A stretch of DNA of 64,000 nt from positions 61,947 through 125,946 of the forward strand of contig NZ_JAKGBW010000010.1 in the NCBI RefSeq assembly GCF_021556485.1. Direction: 5' to 3'. Below, piece after piece: positions 1 through 9,270 of this stretch. Origin of the DNA: Oceanobacillus alkalisoli. Its GTDB lineage: Bacteria; Bacillota; Bacilli; Bacillales; Amphibacillaceae. The notes under the pieces are model-generated. The model saw only the letters and a program-made list of their open reading frames with translations, was not told where the DNA came from and did no database searches. The position numbers and the translations under genes are program-made. Position 1 is the first letter of the stretch. Every line of letters starts with the position of its first letter.

Positions 1-1007
1 ACAGCTAAAATTGTTGCAAAGGCAACGGCACTAATAAATGCAAATAGAATATTCCCCCCAATGGCTTGTGCAAGAAGTGGCGCTGCCATATTACCACCCG
101 GGTTCGCTGCAAGAATCGAATCTTGCCCGACAAATGCAGCCGCTCCAAAACCTAGGAATAAAGTTAAAATATAAAAAAGACCAATTGTCCAGGTCGCCGT
201 AATGACAGAGCTTCTCGCTGTTTTAGCGTCTTTCACCGTGAAAAATCGCATGAGGATATGCGGTAAGCCTGCAGTTCCTAAGACAAGTGCGACCATTAAT
301 GATATCGTGCTTAATGGATCGGTATAAAGAACTCCCGGTTTTAGATAATCTGCACCATGGGATGTCGCCGTCTTTACAGCCGTGAACATGGACGAAATAT
401 TGAAATTGAAATGGTATAATACTAAGAAAGAAATAATAAACATCCCTGCCATTAAGAGGACAGCTTTCGTAATTTGAACCCAGCTCGTTGCAATCATTCC
501 GCCAAAAAGTACGTAAATCGTCATCATCACACCAACAATAAGAACCGCAATCCAGTAATCAATCCCAAACAGCAGCTGGATTAATGCACCTGCACCGACA
601 AGCTGGGCAATCATATAAAATAATACAATCGTTATCGTACTTAGTGCTGCTGCACCTCTAATCTTCTTTGCATCGAACCTGGCATTGATCATATCGGCAA
701 TCGTATATTTACCAAGGTTCCGCAGCGGTTCTGCGACGAGAAACAGGACAACTAAATAGGCAATGAGAAAACCGATACTGTAGAAAAATCCATCAAATCC
801 ATTGAGGGCTATCATCCCTGCTATTCCCAGGAATGAAGCTGCAGAAAGATAATCCCCTGCAATTGCCAATCCATTTTGCCAACCAGTCAATCCCCCTCCG
901 GCTGTATAGAAATCCCCAGTGCTTTTCGTACGTTTTGCAGCATAGTAAGTAATGAAAAGTGTTAAGATGACAATAGCGAGGAATAGGATAACGACGGTGG
1001 CATCCAT
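1..1007 (-). CDS. Sodium:solute symporter (acetate/pyruvate-type), partial
   Basis: This is the N-terminal 335 residues of a sodium:solute symporter (SSS) family permease; the C-terminus lies beyond the window edge. The start is ATG at 1007, which overlaps the stop of the upstream DUF485 gene (TGATG), so translation is probably coupled. Many hydrophobic helices are visible, with typical SSS motifs such as GDYLSAASFLG and GTAGLPHIL. It is clearly paralogous to the symporter at 3989-5533. SSS proteins paired with DUF485 usually import acetate or other short monocarboxylates. Which acid this one carries is inferred only. Confidence 0.9.
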   Translation of the reverse strand, partial: MDATVVILFLAIVILTLFITYYAAKRTKSTGDFYTAGGGLTGWQNGLAIAGDYLSAASFLGIAGMIALNGFDGFFYSIGFLIAYLVVLFLVAEPLRNLGKYTIADMINARFDAKKIRGAAALSTITIVLFYMIAQLVGAGALIQLLFGIDYWIAVLIVGVMMTIYVLFGGMIATSWVQITKAVLLMAGMFIISFLVLYHFNFNISSMFTAVKTATSHGADYLKPGVLYTDPLSTISLMVALVLGTAGLPHILMRFFTVKDAKTARSSVITATWTIGLFYILTLFLGFGAAAFVGQDSILAANPGGNMAAPLLAQAIGGNILFAFISAVAFATILA

Positions 1008-1357
1008 CAACGATTACCTCCTTCGTCCAATTGGTCCTTCACTATTTCTTCGGCCATTTCATCGAAGCGGTTGGCTCTTTTTACGTAAATTGTACTTAGC
1101 ACCCAAGTCATTATAAATTGAGAAAGTGCAAATACCCAAACCCAAGATATATCACCAAAAAATGATGTATTTAGGAATGTTGTATATGACGTCAGAATCG
1201 GAAGCGTAAAGTAAAATACCAGAAAGAAAATCGTCATTGGAACAATAAATTTCTTTTTCGCATGCATGAAGTTTTTAAACTGCCGACTTTCCTCCACTTT
1301 AACAAAATCGATTGGTTCTTTTTGTTTGCGCGTAACAGTAACCGGTTGTGTGCTCAT
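1007..1357 (-). CDS. DUF485 small membrane protein, symporter partner
   Basis: A 116-residue DUF485-type protein with two predicted membrane helices (around IFFLVFYFTLPILT and VWVFALSQFIMTW). Such proteins (YjcH-like) are almost always encoded directly before an acetate-type SSS symporter, as here, with a one-base stop/start overlap. The start was placed at ATG 1357 because GAGAGG sits at a good distance upstream. An in-frame start at 1399 has no ribosome site. A cre-like site lies about 27 bp upstream. The exact role in transport is unknown for the family. Confidence 0.85.
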   Translation of the reverse strand: MSTQPVTVTRKQKEPIDFVKVEESRQFKNFMHAKKKFIVPMTIFFLVFYFTLPILTSYTTFLNTSFFGDISWVWVFALSQFIMTWVLSTIYVKRANRFDEMAEEIVKDQLDEGGNR

Positions 1358-1383
1358 TAAAAACATCCTCTCTACCTTAATTT

Positions 1384-1397
1384 TGAAAACGCTTACC
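1384..1397. promoter_or_regulatory. Candidate cre (CcpA) site
   Basis: The 14-mer TGAAAACGCTTACC matches the Bacillus catabolite-responsive element consensus TGWAARCGYTWNCW at 13 of 14 positions. It lies just upstream of the start of the second DUF485-symporter pair, where CcpA could block or modulate transcription. This fits carbon-catabolite control of an organic-acid transporter. Consensus matching only. Confidence 0.6.
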
Positions 1398-1488
1398 AAG
1401 AGTATAGATAGTTTTTTTACTTTTGTTGTAAGTTTTTCGCAAATGGTAGATATTTCGGTGTGAATGGTTCGTATACACAGACAACTAG

Positions 1489-2232
1489 TTATATTTTGAA
1501 TTTTTTGATTAAAATCTTACTTGCTGAGCGACTGACCGGTATTTTCGTCTGTTTTCTGTCTTTTAAGGTGACATTACTCGTGCCGTTAAACCATGGTGTA
1601 ATCTCTAAAATATGGTTCAGATTGACAAGATAACTCCGGTGGGTCCGGAAAAATGATTCATCATTCAACTTGGTCTCTAATTCCCTTAATGTCAATTTAC
1701 TCTTAATGACTTTATCCAACGTATGGATTTCAATCTGTTTCTTATGTGGTACGGCATAATAAATCGATTCAGGCGATAGTACGACCATCCGCTCTCCATC
1801 ATCGATGAGCAGCTTATCCGTCATAACTTTAGGCTCAGATGCTGATTTATCCAACTCCTTTGAATGCAATGCTTTTCGCAATCGTTTTAGTGCCCGTTTG
1901 AAATGGGATTCTTCATAAGGCTTCAATAAATAGTCAATTGCCTCTATATCAAATGCATCCATTGCATATTCATCATAGGCGGTCGTAAAGATGAATAACG
2001 GCTGTTTCACTTCGTCTTTCGTAATATATTTGGCTGCTTCGACTCCAGACATTCCGGGCATTTCTACATCAAGAAAAATAACATCTGGTTGATGAAGCTG
2101 ATATTGCTCGATTAATTCTTCTCCTGTTTCTGCGTGGGGAGACATAATAATATCATCCTCATGCTGCAGCAAATACATCAGCTCTTTTCTTGCCATCGCT
2201 TCATCTTCTGCAATCATCGCCCGTATTATCAT
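1489..2232 (-). CDS. lytT: LytTR-family response regulator
   Basis: A 247-residue response regulator. Residues 1-120 form a receiver domain with the phospho-acceptor Asp at about residue 55 (VIFLDVEMPG) and an acidic DE pair near residue 10. Residues about 150-245 form a LytTR DNA-binding domain (FFRTHRSYLVNLNHI is characteristic). Its ATG overlaps the stop of the lytS-like gene by 4 bp (ATGA), so the pair is co-translated. In B. subtilis LytT drives a pyruvate transporter; here the neighbours are two organic-acid-type symporters, so these are its likely targets (inference). Confidence 0.9.
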   Translation of the reverse strand: MIIRAMIAEDEAMARKELMYLLQHEDDIIMSPHAETGEELIEQYQLHQPDVIFLDVEMPGMSGVEAAKYITKDEVKQPLFIFTTAYDEYAMDAFDIEAIDYLLKPYEESHFKRALKRLRKALHSKELDKSASEPKVMTDKLLIDDGERMVVLSPESIYYAVPHKKQIEIHTLDKVIKSKLTLRELETKLNDESFFRTHRSYLVNLNHILEITPWFNGTSNVTLKDRKQTKIPVSRSASKILIKKFKI

Positions 2233-3992
2233 GGGATCGCCTTCCTTTCCATTTGATTCAACCGCGGTATTTGGAAATACACTTCACTCCCTCCAGCAGG
2301 TAAATTTTGAATGGTTAACTTCGCTGACTCACCAAGCAGGCTAATCAACCGCTGATTCACATTATAAATACCAATCCCTCCACTTTTATCTTTGCTCAAT
2401 GGTTTATGACCGGCATCTTTTAGTATATGCTCAGCAAAGCCATCGCCATTATCACGTACGAGAATAAACACCGTACTCGCTTCAACTGTAACGACAATAT
2501 CAATTCTTCCATGCTTTGCTTTATGATGCAGACCATGATTGACACAATTTTCCACAAGCGGCTGAATCGTCGATGGCGGGATGTAAATATCCGAAAGATC
2601 CTCCGGCCGTTCAAAATGAATGGTCAGCCGGTCGGCAAATCTCGCTTGAATAATCGCGGTATATGCTTCGACATGCTCACATTCCTTTTCCAATTCAACA
2701 AGTGATTTCTGTACGAGACGCAAATTAAAGCGCATAAATCCCGCAAGCTTTAAGGTAAGATGTCGCGCTTTTTCTGCATCTTCACGAAATAGGGTAGCAA
2801 TAAGCTGTAGCGTATTAAATAGAAAATGTGGATTGATCTGCGCTTGTAAATTCCTGAGCTCTGTATCTCTCATATGCATTTTCAACTTCTCAGCATGCAA
2901 CATCGTCAGTTGGTTCGTAATGAATTGACCAAGTCCTTCAGCCATCGTAATTTCCACAGGGGAAATATGCTGTGGTTTTCTAAAGTAAAAAATAATTAAG
3001 CCAGCTTCATCATCTCTTTTAGATATCGGAATCATAATTGCTGCTTGTAACGGACAATTCGCTTCAGGGCATTCCAATTCGTCTTTCGTGTACGTTACCT
3101 TCATCGTCTTTGTCGCAATAGCTTCCTTCGCGAGCTTGGAACGAATCCTTTTCTCTGTCTGATGATGATTGCCGATACCCTTATGCGCAAGAACTTCATG
3201 GTGATTCGTTACGGAGACAGCAGCAAGATCCAGCCGGTCATAGAGTAAGTCCGCTATTCCCTGGGCCATCCCTTCACTTCCATCCTGCTTCAAATAGGGA
3301 ATCGCTTCTTCCGCAATCGTTAATCCCTGTTTCGTTGCAAGTGCTGCTTCATTTTCCTGTTCCTTAAGCACAATCCCAATCATCGCAGTAAAAATCGCGA
3401 TTGCCACACTATTTGACAAAACAAGCGGCAGCCCCACCCAGTCTACCACCCGTACAATATCATATGCATCCGTATAAAAAATGAGTAGCAGCTGCATTTG
3501 TAAAACTGGTGGGAAAACTCCGATAAACAATGCTTTTAACGGAGAAATAACTCGCTCATTAGAGAAGAATCTTGCTGTTAACCCAGCCAATAACCCTGTC
3601 AGCGGATTCACAAATCCATTCGCAAGCCCGCCAATCCCACCAAGGAATATTAAATGGACACCTGCAATCAGACCCGCACCAAGTCCCACTACAGGACCAC
3701 CTAATAAACCTGCAATAACGACGGCTACAAGGCTTGTACTAACAATCAGCTGGTGATCCTCCACAGGGAAAATAATAAAATCGACATGCAGCACGTGAGT
3801 CTGATCAATGACAATTCCCGTGATTGTGCTTGCAATCGCAAAAATGCCGAATACAATCGCATGCACCATCGTCATTCCAATGTTAAAATTCCGGTCAAGC
3901 AGCCGCTTAAATCCCGGTGTTCTCGTTAATACAAATGCAATGACGAGAAGAAGCCCAATCCGTTCAAAGAGAATGATTGTTAAATCTTTCAT
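2229..3992 (-). CDS. lytS: LytS-like sensor histidine kinase
   Basis: A 587-residue sensor kinase. The N-terminal ~170 residues carry the 5TM-LYT membrane domain (glycine-rich helices such as LVAVVIAGLLGGPVVGLGAGL). A GAF-like domain follows (about 200-350, with PISKRDDEAGLIIFYF). Then come a LytS-type phosphoacceptor segment (QAQINPHFLFNTLQ) and a HATPase with N and G boxes (VENCVNHGLHH, DNGDGF, GGIGIYN). The start ATG overlaps the upstream symporter stop by 4 bp and has AAGGAG upstream. Its place inside a symporter operon suggests it senses an organic acid or its flux, as LytS/BtsS/YpdA relatives do for pyruvate. Confidence 0.9.
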   Translation of the reverse strand: MKDLTIILFERIGLLLVIAFVLTRTPGFKRLLDRNFNIGMTMVHAIVFGIFAIASTITGIVIDQTHVLHVDFIIFPVEDHQLIVSTSLVAVVIAGLLGGPVVGLGAGLIAGVHLIFLGGIGGLANGFVNPLTGLLAGLTARFFSNERVISPLKALFIGVFPPVLQMQLLLIFYTDAYDIVRVVDWVGLPLVLSNSVAIAIFTAMIGIVLKEQENEAALATKQGLTIAEEAIPYLKQDGSEGMAQGIADLLYDRLDLAAVSVTNHHEVLAHKGIGNHHQTEKRIRSKLAKEAIATKTMKVTYTKDELECPEANCPLQAAIMIPISKRDDEAGLIIFYFRKPQHISPVEITMAEGLGQFITNQLTMLHAEKLKMHMRDTELRNLQAQINPHFLFNTLQLIATLFREDAEKARHLTLKLAGFMRFNLRLVQKSLVELEKECEHVEAYTAIIQARFADRLTIHFERPEDLSDIYIPPSTIQPLVENCVNHGLHHKAKHGRIDIVVTVEASTVFILVRDNGDGFAEHILKDAGHKPLSKDKSGGIGIYNVNQRLISLLGESAKLTIQNLPAGGSEVYFQIPRLNQMERKAIP

Positions 3993-5533
3993 GAAGCATC
4001 ACTCCTTGAACGAGTAGCCGACTGTGCTTTTCTGAAAAACGCAGGATAATCCCCTTCATTTTCCGATTGATTCCCCGATGCCAGTGCACCGAGGAAAGCT
4101 CCTAGAAATCCAAGCGGAATGGCAATAATACCAGGATTATATAATGGAATAATCGCTTCCCTTCCGATTAAGCCATGCTCTGGATGCATCACATGAGGTC
4201 CCAGCACGAGCAGAACGAGTGATACGATCAAGCCGCTTAACATTCCCGCAATGACTCCTGTTCGGTTGAACTTTTTCCAATAAATCGTAAACAACAGCAC
4301 AGGGAAAATACTTGACGCTGCAACGATAAACGTCATCGATACAAGAAAGGTCACATTCATCGTTTCCAGCCGTAATGCAAATATAGTCGAAAGTAACCCG
4401 ATTGCGAGAGCCGTCCAGCGCGCTGCGTAGAGCTGCTCTTTTTCTGTTGATTTCCCCTTTTTCCACACCATATGATATATATCATGGGAAAAAGCAGTCG
4501 TTGCCGAAATGACAAGACCTGCAACAACAGCAACAATTGTCGTAAAAGCAACCGCGGAGATGAACGCCAAGAGAAAATCACCGCCGACTGCTTGTGCGAG
4601 CAATGGAGCTGCCAAATTCCCCGTAGAATCAGTCGCTACCAATGTCTCATAGCCTATTAAAGCGATTGTTCCAAGTCCAAGAATCAGCGTCATCAAATAA
4701 AACGTGCCGATGATCCAAGTAGCGCTAAGGAGAGAACGCCGCACTTCGAATGTATTTTTCACAGTGAACAATCGGATTAATATATGCGGAAGTCCTGCAG
4801 TACCTAGAATCAGCGCAAGTTGCAAGGAAATTAATTCAATTGTATGATCGAATAAATGCCCCGGATGAAAAAAATATTCCCCAAGCGGAGAGTGTGCTTG
4901 TACATCCGTAATAATCGCAGGTATGTTCCAATTATAATTGGATAGGACGATGAGCGATAACAAAAATGTACCTGACATGAGGACAATCGTCTTCACAATT
5001 TGCACCCAAGATGTTGCAATCATCCCGCCGAACATAACGTAAATCGTCATCAAACTCCCGATTACAAGTACAGAAATCGAATAATCAATATTAAGCAATA
5101 ACCGTAACAGGAACCCCGATGCAACAAGCTGTGGTATCATATAAAGAATCGAAATCGTAAAGGCGCCAATCGCCAGCATAAGCCGCATTGAGCTACCTGG
5201 AAAACGCGAACAAATGACATCGCCAAGCGAATATTTCCCAAGTCGATGTACAGGCTCTGCAATCAAGAACAGCACAACCAAATAAGATACTAAAAAACCA
5301 ATTGAATATAAAAATCCGTCATATCCATTGAAAGCGATTGTTCCAACAATTCCAAGGAATGAAGCTGCACTAATAAAATCTCCGGCAATCGCAAGCCCAT
5401 TTTGAAAACCGGTTAAACTTCCGTCCGCTGTATAAAATATGTTCGTTGTTACACTTCGCTTTGCTGCCCAGTATGTAATGATCAGTGTACAAACGACAAT
5501 ACAAATAAAAAATAAGAAGTAGGTGAGATTCAC
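3989..5533 (-). CDS. Sodium:solute symporter (acetate/pyruvate-type)
   Basis: A complete 514-residue SSS-family permease with about 13 hydrophobic helices and the motifs GDFISAASFLG and GTAGLPHILIR. It starts at GTG 5533 with GGAGGAG upstream. It follows a DUF485 gene by 4 bp and overlaps the lytS gene, giving one four-gene operon DUF485-symporter-lytS-lytT. The substrate is probably a short monocarboxylate such as acetate, lactate or pyruvate (family knowledge plus context). The partial symporter at 1-1007 is its paralog. Confidence 0.92.
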   Translation of the reverse strand: MNLTYFLFFICIVVCTLIITYWAAKRSVTTNIFYTADGSLTGFQNGLAIAGDFISAASFLGIVGTIAFNGYDGFLYSIGFLVSYLVVLFLIAEPVHRLGKYSLGDVICSRFPGSSMRLMLAIGAFTISILYMIPQLVASGFLLRLLLNIDYSISVLVIGSLMTIYVMFGGMIATSWVQIVKTIVLMSGTFLLSLIVLSNYNWNIPAIITDVQAHSPLGEYFFHPGHLFDHTIELISLQLALILGTAGLPHILIRLFTVKNTFEVRRSLLSATWIIGTFYLMTLILGLGTIALIGYETLVATDSTGNLAAPLLAQAVGGDFLLAFISAVAFTTIVAVVAGLVISATTAFSHDIYHMVWKKGKSTEKEQLYAARWTALAIGLLSTIFALRLETMNVTFLVSMTFIVAASSIFPVLLFTIYWKKFNRTGVIAGMLSGLIVSLVLLVLGPHVMHPEHGLIGREAIIPLYNPGIIAIPLGFLGAFLGALASGNQSENEGDYPAFFRKAQSATRSRSDAS

Positions 5534-5537
5534 TAAG

Positions 5538-5807
5538 TCACTCCTCCTGTATCATTTGCTCTGTCAGCTTATCCAGTTTTTTTGCTTTTAAATGATACAA
5601 CCAGCCAAGCAGCCAAATCATGATAATCTGCAGAAATGCATATGCCCAAGCCCATGTCACTCCCGGAATAAAACTTTGCCGATTCATCGTCTCAGGGAAA
5701 TAGATAAGTGATACAGGAAGTAAAAAGTAGAATAGAAAGGCAAAAGAAACCGCCGTCAATATAAAGCGACGCTTCTCACGCCATATTTTTTCATATCCTT
5801 TCTCCAT
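5538..5807 (-). CDS. DUF485 small membrane protein, symporter partner
   Basis: About 89 residues with two membrane helices (FAFLFYFLLPVSLIYF and WAYAFLQIIMIWLLGWLYHL), matching the DUF485 family and the copy at 1007-1357. The start was set to ATG 5807: the G-rich ribosome site GGGGGGAG is then 5-6 bases upstream, while an in-frame GTG at 5813 would touch it. First gene of the symporter-lytST operon. Confidence 0.85.
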   Translation of the reverse strand: MEKGYEKIWREKRRFILTAVSFAFLFYFLLPVSLIYFPETMNRQSFIPGVTWAWAYAFLQIIMIWLLGWLYHLKAKKLDKLTEQMIQEE

Positions 5808-5991
5808 GCCCACTCCCCCCTCTCCCTTAGTAAAAAACTGTAAATTTCTTTAATTATGAATATATATGAAGAAGCATAACTTGTAAAGAGGAAAGTTTAT
5901 GATGTATTAATGGTTTGTAAGATCTCCACCTCTAAACATGAGGGAAACCAAAAAGGGGAAGGTAGGGGATAAAATGAAACTTTATATAGTG

Positions 5992-6109
5992 GAATGAATT
6001 TTATAATTACCGTAGTCGGCTTTTCCATCACCATATGTAGTTGGGAACGAACCAACTCAACTACATATGGTGATGGTGAAGCATTAAATACGTATTATGA
6101 AATTCATTA
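5992..6109 (+). repeat. 118-bp palindromic MITE-like element, copy A
   Basis: Copy A of a six-copy family. The core runs from AATGAATTT to AAATTCATT (5993-6108), so the ends are inverted repeats. Inside is a long hairpin: arms near 6026-6043 and 6058-6075 read CATCACCATATGTAGTTG and its exact complement. The sequence AGTG(G) occurs directly on both sides (5988-5992 and 6110-6114), as expected for a target duplication. It fills most of the 355-bp gap between the DUF485 gene and hemAT; nothing else is recognisable there except the hemAT terminator. Confidence 0.9.
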
Positions 6110-6123
6110 AGTGGAGTTAACAG

Positions 6124-6160
6124 AAACAAATAAGCCTGGCATTTTTTTATGCCAGACTAA
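6124..6160 (-). terminator. Rho-independent terminator of hemAT
   Basis: CTGGCAT (6136-6142) pairs with ATGCCAG (6149-6155). Read on the minus strand, the hairpin follows the hemAT stop and is followed by a T-rich stretch. Confidence 0.8.
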
Positions 6161-6168
6161 CTTTTCCT

Positions 6169-7467
6169 CTAATCTAATTTTGTTGTCAGTGAATTTAATG
6201 AATCTGCTGAAACTGCAACTTCCTCGAACGACTCTCCCAGCAGACCGAGACTCTCACTAAACTGCTGGATCTCATCTGCCATTTTATTGTTTTGTGTATC
6301 GGTATCATTCATCGTTAAGACGATTTCTTCAAAATGTGTTTCCGTATCATTAGAATAACGGTTACCCGTTTGTACATCTTCACGTATCTGGTCCAAGGTA
6401 TTCGTTAAATTACTTACTTGTTCGGTCGTATTTTTAATTAATGAAGCGACATTAACAACTGCGCCTTTCGTCTGATCGGATAACTTACGAACTTCTTCCG
6501 CCACAATCGCAAATCCTCGCCCTGATTCACCGGCTCTTGCTGCTTCAATGCTTGCATTAAGGGAAAGCAGGTTCGTTTGTTCGGCCACACCGGATACGAG
6601 ATTGATTATATCCTGCATTTGCTGCATCACTTTTTCCAATTCTTCTGCATCTGACCGAATCGCTTCAACCGATGCAGTAATACGGTTCATTTTATTCGTA
6701 AGCTGACTTAACTGTTGTTTACCTGACGCTGCCTTATTTTTTGCTGATTCGGATAAGCTAGAGCCCTGTTTCACTAAAACTACAATATCGTCGGATTGGG
6801 CAATTAATTCTTCCATCGTTGCATTCGTTTGCTGGGAAATTGCTGCTAGTGTTTCGGACGTATTTTCAATTTCCAAGCGGATGTTCTGTTTTGCTTCAGC
6901 TATTGTCTGCTTCACTCGCGCCATCTCTTCTTCATATGCTTCAAGTACCAACTGTTCTTCCAAATTGATAATTTTACTGACTGCCCGAAAGGCGAGAATT
7001 GATTCTTTCCGGTCCGGCACTTGCTCATCAATAATATCAATCAACGAATTCAAAATATCTTGGAAGGCTGCCAAATACCATTTCGCCTCTAAACCAATTT
7101 TGACATGGACATGGGCAACGATATGACGTTTTTTAACATATTCCGCATCTATTTCACCCGTAAACATTTCAACAATATGACGTCTTAGCGTCTGCTTCAA
7201 CCGTTCGATCGAGCTATAATGATTAATAATATGAATTAAAGATGCTTCTTTTTCCAGGTTCGAATAAAATTGGTCAATAATCGGCACAATTTTTTCCATT
7301 ACATATGGTTGCAAAGCATGTAGTATTTGTAAATCATCTGTTGTAAGTCCTATCATCTTAATTTGATGATCCATTGCACTATTCGGCTCTGCTTTTAAGC
7401 TAACGTCATGAATTTCCCCATTAAAAATCAGCTCTCTTGTCTTTTCTTTTCTTCGTAGCATAAACAT
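6169..7467 (-). CDS. hemAT: HemAT globin-coupled aerotaxis transducer
   Basis: A 432-residue soluble chemotaxis transducer. Residues ~30-185 form a sensor globin; the segment [16 protein letters not shown] places the proximal haem histidine at about residue 121. Residues ~190-430 are a methyl-accepting signalling domain with the conserved hairpin tip ([30 protein letters not shown]). No transmembrane segment is present, as expected for HemAT. It binds O2 and signals to CheA/CheW in B. subtilis. Start ATG 7467 has GGGGGAG upstream. It is monocistronic with its own terminator. Confidence 0.95.
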   Translation of the reverse strand: MFMLRRKEKTRELIFNGEIHDVSLKAEPNSAMDHQIKMIGLTTDDLQILHALQPYVMEKIVPIIDQFYSNLEKEASLIHIINHYSSIERLKQTLRRHIVEMFTGEIDAEYVKKRHIVAHVHVKIGLEAKWYLAAFQDILNSLIDIIDEQVPDRKESILAFRAVSKIINLEEQLVLEAYEEEMARVKQTIAEAKQNIRLEIENTSETLAAISQQTNATMEELIAQSDDIVVLVKQGSSLSESAKNKAASGKQQLSQLTNKMNRITASVEAIRSDAEELEKVMQQMQDIINLVSGVAEQTNLLSLNASIEAARAGESGRGFAIVAEEVRKLSDQTKGAVVNVASLIKNTTEQVSNLTNTLDQIREDVQTGNRYSNDTETHFEEIVLTMNDTDTQNNKMADEIQQFSESLGLLGESFEEVAVSADSLNSLTTKLD

Positions 7468-7567
7468 GCTGTCTCTCCCCCAAACTCATCTATGTAACTA
7501 TCCTACTATAAGCAGACATAGATTCCAACACAATTTAGGTATTATCACTCTGTTTATCTTAACATAA

Positions 7568-7601
7568 TAAAAAAACACATGAATGGATATCCATTCATGT
7601 G
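7568..7601 (-). terminator. Rho-independent terminator, ribA-ribD-HAD operon
   Basis: A perfect 26-bp palindrome (7576-7601, CACATGAATGG then its complement) is followed on the minus strand by a run of seven T. It overlaps the stop codon of the HAD gene. Confidence 0.9.
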
Positions 7602-8164
7602 CCCATTTTTATCATCGTTTTAAAATCTCGCCAATCAGTGAGTCGCTCTATTTCCAGTTCTTGATTATAGGATTGATCTTTGACAATTAACCCGGTTGGT
7701 GTGTGGAGTAGTGTATTCAAGACAGCCGGTTTATCATCCACATAATAATCCAATTCAAGCTCTTCAATTATTTTTATTTTTTCCTCATCTTGCATCCCAT
7801 AGAAAAAGCGTTCATCAGCAACAGGAAATCCTTTTTCTTTCATCCATTTCCGCGTCCGGATACCGTGTTCTTTCGGTCTTGCGGTTATATAGTAAATTTC
7901 GTGTCCCTCTTCGGCCAATTCAACTAAAACCTCTTTCGCTCCGGGAAAAGCTGGGCAATCGGTATAATAGATTTCTTCTAAAGAACGATTCCACATTTCT
8001 TTCCCTTCCACATCGGTCAGTCCGAATGGCTCATGAATTTCCACCCGTTTAATTCCTTTAAAAATGTCTAATGATAAATCCTGTTTCAGCCGCTTTGTAT
8101 AAATACGAAAGGCATGTTCTCGTAAATTAATTAACGTATCATCTATATCGAAACCAAATTTCAT
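7595..8164 (-). CDS. HAD-type 5'-nucleotidase/phosphatase (NT5C, YqfW-like)
   Basis: A 189-residue HAD-superfamily protein with the nucleophile motif FGFDIDDTL at the N-terminus, a second motif YYITARP, and the acidic motif DYYVDDKP. It resembles the NT5C / YqfW 5'(3')-deoxyribonucleotidase family. The start was set at ATG 8164 because GAGGGG lies 7 bases upstream; the ribD stop sits just before it. It is the last gene of a ribA-ribD operon. HAD phosphatases supply the dephosphorylation step in riboflavin synthesis in other bacteria, so a riboflavin role is possible but unproven. Confidence 0.85.
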   Translation of the reverse strand: MKFGFDIDDTLINLREHAFRIYTKRLKQDLSLDIFKGIKRVEIHEPFGLTDVEGKEMWNRSLEEIYYTDCPAFPGAKEVLVELAEEGHEIYYITARPKEHGIRTRKWMKEKGFPVADERFFYGMQDEEKIKIIEELELDYYVDDKPAVLNTLLHTPTGLIVKDQSYNQELEIERLTDWRDFKTMIKMGT

Positions 8165-8175
8165 CTCGTAACCCC

Positions 8176-9270
8176 TCAATCTTTATATATTGGATAACCA
8201 ATATATTTCAAATCTCTGCCAACTGGAATAAATGCTGTATTGGTTAGTTCAACCGCATCTTTCATCAAATCGACCCCAGTTCCTTCCAAAAAAGTTGGAG
8301 CATTTGTCCCACCCACAAGCTTAGGAGCAATATAAAGAACCACTTTATCAATTAATTTATGTTCAAGAAACGAAGCATGAATATTCCCGCCACCTTCAAT
8401 CATCACAGAAGATATTCCTTCTTCCCCTAATCGTTCTATGACTTCATGCGGATTGACAGTACGCTTACCGTTTGTCACAAAAATACGCACACCCGCTTTT
8501 TCCAATTCCTTTTTCTTTGTTTCGTCATGTGCAAGACTCGTAAATATCCATGTCGCTGCTTTTTGATCCGTTACGAGCTGATAATCAAGCGGGATTTTTA
8601 AAGTGGAGTCAAGCACGATCCGAACGGGATTTCTTCCATTCGGAATTCGCGTTGTAAGCGCTGGGTTATCTTCTAGCACCGTATTGATTCCTGCCAGGAT
8701 GCCCATGTTCTCATTACGGAGGTGGTGAACATCATGTCTTGCTTCCTCTGAAGTAATCCATTTACTGTCAAGCATGTGTGTGGCGACTTTACCGTCCAGC
8801 GTAATTCCTGCTTTCAATGTTAGAAATGGCTTTTTTTCCACAATAAATTTATTGAACACTTCATTCATTTTTCGAGCCTTTTCCTCAAGAACTCCCGTAA
8901 CCACTTCAACGCCGGCATTCTCCAAGATTTTTACGCCACTTCCAGATACTACGGGGTTCGGGTCAAGTGTCGCAATGACCGCTTTTTTAATCCCAGCTTC
9001 TACAATTGCTTCAGCACAAGGACCAGTTCTGCCATGGTGGGAGCATGGCTCAAGCGTGATGTAAATCGTACCACCACGCGCGAGATCTCCTGCCATTCGT
9101 AATGCATGAACCTCTGCATGCGGTTCTCCCGCTTTCAAATGGGTGCCGACTCCGACGATCCGGTTGTTATTCACAATGACTGATCCAACAAGCGGATTTG
9201 GATCGGTCTGACCTTTCATAGCCCGAGCGTTCGAGAGAGCAAGGTCCATATAAAATTCATGATTAGTCAT
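8176..9270 (-). CDS. ribD: Bifunctional deaminase/reductase RibD
   Basis: A 364-residue riboflavin biosynthesis enzyme acting on the GTP cyclohydrolase II product. The N-terminal deaminase domain has H51-A52-E53 and the zinc cysteines C76 and C85 within PCSHHGRTGPC. The C-terminal ~200 residues form the NADPH reductase (LDGKVAT, SVMIEGGGNIHASFLE). Length is normal for the family. Its start overlaps the ribA stop by 8 bp. Unlike B. subtilis, it is not in one operon with ribE-ribB-ribH, which lie 17 kb away. Confidence 0.95.
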   Translation of the reverse strand: MTNHEFYMDLALSNARAMKGQTDPNPLVGSVIVNNNRIVGVGTHLKAGEPHAEVHALRMAGDLARGGTIYITLEPCSHHGRTGPCAEAIVEAGIKKAVIATLDPNPVVSGSGVKILENAGVEVVTGVLEEKARKMNEVFNKFIVEKKPFLTLKAGITLDGKVATHMLDSKWITSEEARHDVHHLRNENMGILAGINTVLEDNPALTTRIPNGRNPVRIVLDSTLKIPLDYQLVTDQKAATWIFTSLAHDETKKKELEKAGVRIFVTNGKRTVNPHEVIERLGEEGISSVMIEGGGNIHASFLEHKLIDKVVLYIAPKLVGGTNAPTFLEGTGVDLMKDAVELTNTAFIPVGRDLKYIGYPIYKD

